Made by a program: the position numbers and the translations under genes. DNA of 64,000 nucleotides from Mucilaginibacter sp. Lineage in GTDB: Bacteria; Bacteroidota; Bacteroidia; Sphingobacteriales; Sphingobacteriaceae. This document shows positions 58,578-64,000 of the stretch, one piece after another; position 1 is the stretch's first letter; each line of letters opens with the position of its first letter. Where the stretch lies: assembly GCA_028287895.1 (NCBI GenBank), contig JAQBOV010000050.1, forward strand, positions 37,460 through 101,459, in the 5' to 3' direction. Below the pieces are notes generated by a model. That model saw only the letters and a program-made list of their open reading frames with translations. It searched no databases and had not been told where the DNA came from.

Positions 58578-58970
58578 TTATACTGCCTGGGCCGCCGAAT
58601 GCAAAGCAAGCCGGTTGCCTTCGTTATCCAGGAAAACCGCCATATAACCCTGGTCAGGCGAGATCTGGGTTTTGGGAATAACAATCTTGCCGCCTGCCGC
58701 TTCTATTTTATCAAGCACATTTTGTACGTCAGGATTCCCGTTAAGATAAACGAGCGGACCGCTTTTGGCGGATGGTTTATAAAAATTACCCCTTTGGCAA
58801 ATAGCCCCGCCGACGTTCATGGGATCTGCCAGGGGGAACATGCACATTTTTATTTGCGGCATATCCATTGGGATCATCTCGATATCAAAAATGGTCTCAT
58901 AAAATTTTTGGGCACGTTTGAGGTTGTTAACCGGTATTTCAAACCAACTGACTGCATTTTTAAAGACCAT
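58578..58970 (-). CDS. VOC (glyoxalase/bleomycin resistance) family protein
   Basis: 130 residues from the ATG at 58970 (MVFKNAVSWFEIPVNNLKRA); upstream in-frame codons do not extend the domain. Two beta-alpha-beta-beta-beta modules are visible, the first around FEIPVNNLKRAQKFYETIF and the second around VQNVLDKIEAAGGKIVIPKT ending DNEGNRLALHS. VOC proteins are metal-dependent lyases, dioxygenases or binding proteins; the substrate is unknown. Confidence 0.85.
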   Translation of the reverse strand: MVFKNAVSWFEIPVNNLKRAQKFYETIFDIEMIPMDMPQIKMCMFPLADPMNVGGAICQRGNFYKPSAKSGPLVYLNGNPDVQNVLDKIEAAGGKIVIPKTQISPDQGYMAVFLDNEGNRLALHSAAQAV

Positions 58971-59185
58971 AAGTATCGGAATTGTTAATTTTACATTACT
59001 GCGCTGTTTAGAAATACAATAAATTGCGGCATTATGTTTTAACAAAAACAGCAAAAAAGCCAGCAGCAGCTTTTTAAAAATGATGCGTAAAAGAATAGGT
59101 TAACAAATTCGTGTACTATTATTAAATAATGTAAATAGCGTTAGTTTCTTTGTATTGAATATTTTTAAATCGTTTTTTTGACCTC

Positions 59186-59323
59186 ATGAATGATATACAT
59201 TGGCTGCAAAGGTTTTCAAATTATCAGAAGGCATTAACTCAATTGGGGAAATTTGTTGTTAAAGGCGATCTTTCCGATAGGGAAGGCCAGGGCCTGCCCC
59301 GGAAAATTTATCCTTCAGAATAA
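59186..59323 (+). pseudogene. N-terminal remnant of an HI0074-family (nucleotidyltransferase substrate-binding) gene
   Basis: A 45-codon frame from ATG 59186 reads MNDIHWLQRFSNYQKALTQL, then a short helix and LSDREGQGL. This closely resembles the start of HI0074-family proteins (RF.NY.KAL.QL ... L...E.QGLIQ.FE.T.ELAW). Homology stops exactly after QGL and the frame ends eight codons later; the family needs about 130 residues. No nucleotidyltransferase partner lies beside it. The stop codon abuts the ATG of the GNAT gene. I read it as a truncated relic of a minimal-nucleotidyltransferase (MNT/HEPN-like) module. Confidence 0.6.
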
Positions 59324-59869
59324 ATGCCAGTTACTACCCGTGTTGCTACTTTTGAAGATGTGCCCGCCCTGCAGCAGTTGATAGCCGTATCGGCCCGGGG
59401 GTTAAGCGCAGGTTATTATACACCCGCAGCAACGGAAAGCGCTATAAAATATGTTTTCGGAGTAGATAGCCGGCTGATCGAAGATGGTACCTATTATGTG
59501 GTTGAATCAAAAGATACGATAGTGGCCTGCGGCGGCTGGAGCCGCAGGAATACCTTGTTTGGCGGTGACCAGCATAAGGATATCATTGATCCATTGCTCA
59601 ACCCGGCTACAGATGCGGCGCGTATCCGGGCTTTTTTTGTGCACCCGGATTGGGCACGGCAGGGAATAGGGAAAATGCTGATCAGTGTGTGCGAAAAAGC
59701 CGCTCACCGATACGGTTTTACCAAGATGGAGATCGGCGCAACACTGCCCGGCGTTCCGCTTTACCAGGCCATGGGTTATCACAAGGTTAAAAAGATCCGC
59801 GTGCCATTGCCCGACGGGCAGGTATTTGTGGTGATGAACATGAAAAAAGATTTAAACCTGTTTGAATAG
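59324..59869 (+). CDS. GNAT family N-acetyltransferase
   Basis: 181 residues. The acetyl-CoA-binding motif A reads IRAFFVHPDWARQGIGKMLI (V.P...RQGIGK), and motif B follows around GATLPGVPLYQAMGYHK. The N-terminal VTTRVATFEDVPALQQLI is the usual first beta-alpha unit. The ATG abuts the preceding remnant's stop codon. Substrate unknown; a stand-alone acetyltransferase of small molecules or peptides is likely. Confidence 0.87.
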   Translation: MPVTTRVATFEDVPALQQLIAVSARGLSAGYYTPAATESAIKYVFGVDSRLIEDGTYYVVESKDTIVACGGWSRRNTLFGGDQHKDIIDPLLNPATDAARIRAFFVHPDWARQGIGKMLISVCEKAAHRYGFTKMEIGATLPGVPLYQAMGYHKVKKIRVPLPDGQVFVVMNMKKDLNLFE

Positions 59870-59906
59870 TTAAAGTCCTGTGAATTTTAACGTCATAACT
59901 TATCAA

Positions 59907-60218
59907 ATGAAAGTGTTAATTACTTTCTCATTTATCCCGGCTGTTACTGACTGCTGTAAAGGCAGCAAAAAAATGAAAACATTACCGCCAACGGCCTTAA
60001 GCGTGAATGAGGGCACAAGTGTGATTAAGGAAGAATATAGCGGTAGTAATGGCTTAAAGGTGATCGGTTTTACTATTGTCAACGGTGGTGGTCATACCTG
60101 GCCCGGAGGATCGCGATATATGCCTGAATTTATGGTTGGCTCTGTCACCCGCAATCTAAACGCCTGCCGGGAGATATGGAATTTTTTTAAGGGAAACAGG
60201 CCTGCTGCTTTCAACTGA
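59907..60218 (+). pseudogene. C-terminal remnant of a polyhydroxybutyrate-depolymerase-like esterase
   Basis: About 103 codons from ATG 59907 (the frame is open from GTG 59880). From LSVNEGTSVI onward it matches the C-terminus of LpqC/PHB-depolymerase-type esterases, with the catalytic His in NGGGHTWPGG and the end block NACREIWNFFKGN. The nucleophile GxSxG and the catalytic Asp regions are absent, so it cannot be active. The first 25 residues are unlike the family. A decayed fragment is the best reading; a new small protein is much less likely. Confidence 0.65.
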
Positions 60219-60231
60219 AGCCTGTTTTCCC
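60191..60231. terminator. Hairpin across the end of the esterase remnant
   Basis: GGGAAACAGGC (60191-60201) pairs with GCCTGTTTTCCC (60220-60231), one bulged T, 18-base loop. It lies between the plus-strand remnant and the converging outer-membrane protein gene. There is no long T run on either side, so its function as a terminator is uncertain. Confidence 0.4.
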
Positions 60232-60252
60232 ATTCAGTAATTTCAGATGCGA

Positions 60253-60882
60253 TTATTTTATAGGGAGAAGGAAACCTATATTAATACTTGACCTGACATT
60301 TTGAATCGTCTCGCCTCCGCTATCTTTAAATATATTGGTAAACCCGCCCTGTCCCTCTGCTTCAATAAATAATTTTACCCTGTTTGATATCGGGAATTTT
60401 ACACCTATTCCAAATGCCAAACCAACATCGGTAGTATTAAAAGCACTTTTTACATCTACGCCGCTGTTTGAAGATTCAGTGGTATTTAATAAAACCCCTA
60501 CATACGGGCCAAAATCTAAATACCAATTTCTCATTCTACCGAAATGCCAGTTTGCCATTATTGGAATGGTTAAATAATTCAAATGAAAATTAACAGCATC
60601 CACTGATGAGCCATCAGCAAAATTCAGGTAACCATTGCCCCAGCCTTTTTGGTCATAGATCAATTTCCCTTTAATGCCCCATCGGTTAGAAAAGTAATAC
60701 TCAGCAGAAACTCCTAAATTAAAACCGCTTGTATAATCGCTGTTTTGACCGGAACCAGATAAAGATACACTTGCTGAGTTGTAGCCAATATTAGCACCGA
60801 ATTCGGCAGTGTTTTTTGTTTGTGCAAGTGCAACAGAATAAATACCAGATAAAATAAGTAGTGTCGTAATGATTTTTTTCAT
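60253..60882 (-). CDS. Outer-membrane beta-barrel (porin-family) protein
   Basis: 209 residues with a signal peptide (MKKIITTLLILSGIYSVALA) and an eight-strand-type barrel like OMP_b-brl_2 proteins of Bacteroidota. Alternating strands include EFGANIGYNSASVSLSG, GFNLGVSAEYYFSNRWGIKG and LYLDFGPYVG-type WYLDFGPYVGVLL. The protein ends SINIGFLLPIK. Such small barrels are of unknown function. It is divergent from the alkylation-repair operon, sharing a 121-base gap. Confidence 0.82.
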   Translation of the reverse strand: MKKIITTLLILSGIYSVALAQTKNTAEFGANIGYNSASVSLSGSGQNSDYTSGFNLGVSAEYYFSNRWGIKGKLIYDQKGWGNGYLNFADGSSVDAVNFHLNYLTIPIMANWHFGRMRNWYLDFGPYVGVLLNTTESSNSGVDVKSAFNTTDVGLAFGIGVKFPISNRVKLFIEAEGQGGFTNIFKDSGGETIQNVRSSINIGFLLPIK

Positions 60883-61003
60883 AGCGTGATTAAGATTTGG
60901 TGTGAAGATAATAACTTATTTTTGAATCATTAATTCTTAGCAAGTTCCGGGTTTTATAGCGTGTGATATCAGGTAAATTTGTTGTGTTAAAAGGAAAATA
61001 AAA

Positions 61004-61855
61004 ATGGAAACACAAGAAGCAATCAACTATCAGCGCATTGCTGAGGCAATCAACTATATCAGCATTAATTTTAAGGAGCAACCCAATTTGGATGATGTTG
61101 CACAAAAGGTAAACTTAAGCCCCTTTCACTTTCAGCGCATGTTTACTGAATGGGCAGGCATCAGTCCAAAGAAATTTCTGCAATACCTCAGCCTGGAGTA
61201 TGCCAAAAGTATTTTGAAAGAAAAGCAGGCCACTTTGTTTGATGCCGCTTTTGCTACAGGATTATCCGGCACCGGCCGCCTGCACGATCTGTTTATCAAT
61301 ATTGAAGGGATGACACCGGCAGAGTATAAGAACGGAGGCAGGGCGCTCAGCATTAATTACAGTTTTGCGGAAAGCCCTTTCGGCAAGATCATAGTGGCAT
61401 CTACCTCCAAGGGCATTTGCTACCTGGCTTTTGCCGACGACCAGGAGGAAGCTTTTGGCCAGTTACAGGCACAATTCCCGAATGCCGGCTATCATCAGGT
61501 GGTGGATATGACGCAACAAAATGCCTTGTTCATTTTCAAAAAAGACTGGTCAGAATTATCGACCATCAAGCTGCATTTAAAGGGTACTGCTTTTCAGCTA
61601 AAGGTATGGGAAGCATTACTCCGGATCCCTTTGGGAGGTTTATATTCTTACGGTTTGCTGGCACAAGATATCCAGTTACCAAATGCCAGCAGGGCGGTAG
61701 GCAGTGCCATAGGCGATAACCCGGTAGCTTTCCTGATTCCATGCCATCGGGTGATCAGGTCGACGGGCGAGTTTGGGCAGTACCATTGGGGCACTACGCG
61801 CAAATCGGCTATTATAGGTTGGGAAGCAGCACAGGTAAATTCAGTTGCTGTTTAA
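61004..61855 (+). CDS. ada: AraC-type regulator fused to O6-methylguanine-DNA methyltransferase (Ada-like, no metal-binding domain)
   Basis: 283 residues. An AraC-type helix-turn-helix pair (about 7-109, NLDDVAQKVNLSPFHFQRMF) is followed by the MGMT domain (about 118-275) with the active-site Cys247 in IPCHRVIRSTGE, plus the Asn/Arg block NASRAVGSAIGDNP. It corresponds to E. coli Ada without its N-terminal zinc/methylphosphotriester domain. Repairs O6-methylguanine by suicide transfer and probably regulates transcription. Two genes follow at 7 bases and with a 4-base overlap; the third encodes a free-standing Ada-type metal-binding protein. Confidence 0.93.
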   Translation: METQEAINYQRIAEAINYISINFKEQPNLDDVAQKVNLSPFHFQRMFTEWAGISPKKFLQYLSLEYAKSILKEKQATLFDAAFATGLSGTGRLHDLFINIEGMTPAEYKNGGRALSINYSFAESPFGKIIVASTSKGICYLAFADDQEEAFGQLQAQFPNAGYHQVVDMTQQNALFIFKKDWSELSTIKLHLKGTAFQLKVWEALLRIPLGGLYSYGLLAQDIQLPNASRAVGSAIGDNPVAFLIPCHRVIRSTGEFGQYHWGTTRKSAIIGWEAAQVNSVAV

Positions 61856-61862
61856 GGTAAAG

Positions 61863-62570
61863 ATGAATATCCAAGATCAGATTGAACAGATGGACTGGAG
61901 GGATATATCCGGCCGGTTGAATGCGAGCGGCTATGCTTTGATTAACAAGGTATTGACCGGCGCGGAATGTGACACCCTTGTACAGCAATATGATAACGAG
62001 CAACTGTATCGAAAGATTATCAATATGGAACGTTATGGCTTTGGATCGGGCCAGTATAAGTATTTTAATTATCCGCTGCCCGGAATTATTCAGCAGATGA
62101 GGCAAAGCGTATATCCCTATCTGGCGCCTGTTGCCAATAATTGGATGAAGGTTTTGAATATCAATAAGCAATTCCCCGGTAGCCTGACCGGACTGATTGA
62201 AGAATGTCATGCGCATGATCAAACCCTGCCTACGCCTTTAATATTGAGATATGAGAAAGGGGGTTACAATACCCTGCACCAGGACCTTTATGGCCAGATG
62301 TTTTTCCCAATGCAGATGGTGCTGTTTCTGGATGAGCCCGGTAAGGATTATCAAGGCGGTGAATTTGTGCTGATAGAGCAAAGACCGAGGGCGCAGTCGA
62401 AGGCCATTGTATTAAAACCCGCAAAGGGCGATATGCTGATATTTACCACCAACTTCAGGCCGGTAAAGGGCGCAAAGGGCTACTACCGGGTAAATATGAA
62501 GCATGGTGTAAGCGAGGTAACGGCCGGCAAACGGTACACGCTGGGTGTGATTTTTCATGATGCATTATGA
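61863..62570 (+). CDS. 2OG-Fe(II) oxygenase, putative alkylation-repair dioxygenase
   Basis: 235 residues. The metal triad and cosubstrate residues are visible: H139-x-D141 in NTLHQDLYGQM, H214 in NMKHGVSEVT and R224 in GKRYTLGVIF. The N-terminal 100 residues form a helical part with a conserved-looking FGSGQYKYFNYPLP. The frame allows a start at 61845, but the ATG at 61863 follows the ada stop by 7 bases. Family is prolyl-hydroxylase-like rather than classical AlkB; context with Ada suggests an AlkB-like repair role on alkylated bases, which is inference. Confidence 0.82.
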   Translation: MNIQDQIEQMDWRDISGRLNASGYALINKVLTGAECDTLVQQYDNEQLYRKIINMERYGFGSGQYKYFNYPLPGIIQQMRQSVYPYLAPVANNWMKVLNINKQFPGSLTGLIEECHAHDQTLPTPLILRYEKGGYNTLHQDLYGQMFFPMQMVLFLDEPGKDYQGGEFVLIEQRPRAQSKAIVLKPAKGDMLIFTTNFRPVKGAKGYYRVNMKHGVSEVTAGKRYTLGVIFHDAL

Positions 62571-62827
62571 TAACACATTTGGAGTTGGGTGATACAGCTT
62601 TTAAAAGAATGCGCCGCTTAAAAATACTGATCGATAAGGGCCAGGTGCAAATAGCCGGAAACGGAAAACTTAAAATTTACGGAACTTTGGTTTGTTCTTC
62701 GGGAAAAAGAATGAAAACAGGTAACCGGGTTTTCTTTGTATCGGAGGCAGCGGCAAAGGGATTGGGTTACCGCCCGTGCGGGCATTGTATGCGGGAGGCT
62801 TATTTGCGATGGAAGGGATTATTGTAA
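62567..62827 (+). CDS. Free-standing Ada-type metal-binding domain protein
   Basis: 86 residues, overlapping the oxygenase gene by 4 bases (ATGA). The C-terminal half resembles the Ada metal-binding domain: C43 in TLVCSSGKRM, then NRVFFVSEAAAKGLGYRPCGHC with C71, H73 and C74. Ada has four zinc Cys (two pairs); here the first pair has only one Cys, so a zinc site of Cys3 or Cys3His is likely. In Ada the first Cys accepts methyl from phosphotriesters; whether C43 can do so is unknown. It may act in trans with the AraC-MGMT protein that lacks this domain. Confidence 0.82.
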   Translation: MITHLELGDTAFKRMRRLKILIDKGQVQIAGNGKLKIYGTLVCSSGKRMKTGNRVFFVSEAAAKGLGYRPCGHCMREAYLRWKGLL

Positions 62828-62842
62828 TCAGTAGTTTTTAAC

Positions 62843-62892
62843 AAGTCCCCCTCGATGACAGGGGGCGTAGGTGTAGCGGGAGGGGCGGTTTG
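62843..62892. repeat. Degenerate GC-rich palindromic element
   Basis: CCCCCT-CGATGAC-AGGGGG forms a 6-bp hairpin at 62847-62865, followed by GGGAGGGGCGG. It resembles half of the elements at 27740 and 38614, but the right half has no partner. It lies just after the alkylation-repair operon and could serve as a weak terminator. Confidence 0.4.
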
Positions 62893-62995
62893 AGCATCAT
62901 GCACAAGGGACACCTGGTAGCTCTCAACTGACAATATGGATAGCCCATTGTTTATACACTATTCTAACCACTCGCTACGTTTAATGCAGGATATT

Positions 62996-63003
62996 TATAT
63001 TTG
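62996..63003 (+). promoter_or_regulatory. -7 element immediately before a start codon
   Basis: TATATTTG, a perfect TAnnTTTG, ends six bases before the ATG at 63010. Transcription would start at about the first codon, giving a leaderless mRNA. No TTG was found at the expected distance. Confidence 0.45.
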
Positions 63004-63009
63004 GGCAGT

Positions 63010-63606
63010 ATGTTTAAAAACCTTCTTTTCTTATTATTATCGGGATCGATAGCGCTATCATCCAAAGCCCAAACTGCCGATAGCCTTTTTAACCGGCTGG
63101 GTGATTTTGACCTGGCACGTTTTAATAATGACGGACCGGCGGCCATAACAATCGGCGAAGCTATTTTACAGGATACCGCAAAACTTGCTCCGAAAACCCG
63201 TATCAGTTTTTTTGATCGTATGGCCAAGTTGTACGAGGATGATCGGCAGGATGCAAAAGCCGTGTTTTATTACGAAAAAGTGGCCGCTGCAGCCCCTGAT
63301 TATTATGTGGCCCAACGCGCCCTGGGTTATTTATATGACAACGATGCCGAAGAGATACATTTAAAACTTTATCAGACTAAACCCGATGACCCGGCTTACA
63401 AAACCTTATTTGACAGCTATAAAAAAGGAGTGCTAAAGGCTCTTCCGCACCTGGAAAAAGCCCAGGCCTGCGACCCCAATGATGATACCCTTGAGCTGAT
63501 CAAAACTTTATACCACAATATTCATAATGAACAGGTGCTAAATTCACTGAACAGCCATTTGGCTGCTTTGGGTAAGAATTGCATTGATCTGTTGGGCGAC
63601 CGTTAA
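63010..63606 (+). CDS. Exported TPR-like protein
   Basis: 198 residues. A signal peptide (MFKNLLFLLLSGSIALSSKA) is followed by a helical array with tetratricopeptide-like spacing (AVFYYEKVAAAAPDYYVAQR, ALPHLEKAQACDPNDD). Such proteins mediate protein contacts in the periplasm; nothing indicates a partner. The frame starts at TTG 63001, but the ATG at 63010 gives a clean signal peptide. The -7 element upstream suggests leaderless translation. Confidence 0.75.
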   Translation: MFKNLLFLLLSGSIALSSKAQTADSLFNRLGDFDLARFNNDGPAAITIGEAILQDTAKLAPKTRISFFDRMAKLYEDDRQDAKAVFYYEKVAAAAPDYYVAQRALGYLYDNDAEEIHLKLYQTKPDDPAYKTLFDSYKKGVLKALPHLEKAQACDPNDDTLELIKTLYHNIHNEQVLNSLNSHLAALGKNCIDLLGDR

Positions 63607-63684
63607 AAAGCAGCAAGTCGGAATTTTTTATTTTTTTCATTCCCCAACCGCCATTCCCAAATCTGCATTTTACACGCTCCGCAT

Positions 63685-64000
63685 TTAAAAATCCAGCGCT
63701 TTTCCCTGCTCGGGATATACCAGGGTTAACGCCAATTTATTCTCGTTGGCTAACTGTTTTTTAATTCTTTCAAGGCTGCTTTGTGGTGGTTTTACATGCG
63801 TAACAACCAGGTTAAATCCTTTCAGCGTACCGGGGCCGGTCAGCATCTGCAGTTCATCCATCTCTTTCATTAACCAATGCGGGGTAAGGTGACCAAAAAG
63901 AGCTTTATCCGGCTGCTCATCAGGGAAAGATACCTCGATCATGATCGCCTTTAATTTTTTCGCTCTGATCAAAGGGGCAATAGCTTGCCACAGTGATGCA
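63685..64000 (-). CDS. 3',5'-cyclic-nucleotide phosphodiesterase, class II (partial, C-terminal part)
   Basis: The frame stays open to the right edge, so the N-terminus with the HxHxDH metal site lies outside the window. The last 105 codons carry the family C-terminus: LWQAIAPLIRAKKLKAIMIE, then VSFPDEQPDKALFGHLTP, and NLVVTHVKP. This is the pattern of metallo-beta-lactamase-fold class II phosphodiesterases (PDE1/CpdP type) acting on cAMP or related nucleotides. The TTG at 63972 is not a true start. Confidence 0.75.
   Translation of the reverse strand, partial: ASLWQAIAPLIRAKKLKAIMIEVSFPDEQPDKALFGHLTPHWLMKEMDELQMLTGPGTLKGFNLVVTHVKPPQSSLERIKKQLANENKLALTLVYPEQGKALDF

Overview
The window is a chromosomal segment of a Gram-negative member of the Bacteroidota, most likely a Sphingobacteriaceae (Mucilaginibacter- or Pedobacter-like). 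Supporting signs are the gene order of its division and cell-wall cluster, a long-chain alpha-oxoamine synthase of the serine palmitoyltransferase type, several outer-membrane proteins with an N-terminal carboxypeptidase-regulatory-like domain, an Hc1-type histone-like protein, and promoters that fit the Bacteroidota pattern TTG-N20/21-TAnnTTTG. I found no rRNA, tRNA, CRISPR array, prophage or intact insertion sequence.

Layout. Positions 1-850 hold purU on the minus strand. Positions 1021-17119 are one long plus-strand dcw cluster: mraZ, rsmH, an ftsL-like gene, a PASTA-bearing class B PBP, murE, mraY, murD, ftsW, murG, murC, ftsQ, ftsA, ftsZ. It starts at a 10-bp-phased array that looks like a MraZ operator and ends at a terminator-like hairpin; a 13-bp perfect inverted repeat lies between ftsA and ftsZ. 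It makes lipid II from UDP-MurNAc peptide and builds the divisome. murB, murF and ddl are not here. Next come a serine palmitoyltransferase-like gene with its own promoter, a Tat-signal GH125 mannosidase, a 58-residue histone-like protein, two small conserved-looking proteins and a GH18 chitinase-like enzyme.

Positions 23-45 kb are mixed housekeeping and surface genes: an SDR, dapA, a DUF5686 outer-membrane protein, ligA, a DUF885 peptidase-like lipoprotein, a DinB-like protein, an alpha/beta hydrolase whose nucleophile position reads Gly, a TonB-receptor-like barrel, KTSC, DUF1634 and TSUP proteins, class I aldolase, a UbiD-family decarboxylase, and a D,D-carboxypeptidase overlapping an amino-acid permease. 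Positions 45.8-50.2 kb carry a membrane pyrophosphatase and a second permease, each followed by a clear terminator. Positions 50.2-53.7 kb encode two soluble histidine kinases in tandem, one with an N-terminal receiver domain of unusual length.

Positions 53.8-64 kb contain marC, an overlapping run guaA - receptor-like lipoprotein - RNA methyltransferase, a VOC protein, and a decayed patch in which a GNAT gene sits between an N-terminal remnant of an HI0074-family gene and a C-terminal remnant of an esterase. They are followed by a compact operon for alkylation repair: an AraC-MGMT fusion lacking the usual Ada metal-binding domain, a 2OG-Fe(II) oxygenase, and a separate 86-residue Ada-type metal-binding protein. 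This apparently split Ada/AlkB-like system is the most interesting unit in the window. A TPR-like secreted protein and a partial cyclic-nucleotide phosphodiesterase close the window.

All functional names rest on motif and family recognition by eye; no database search was run.
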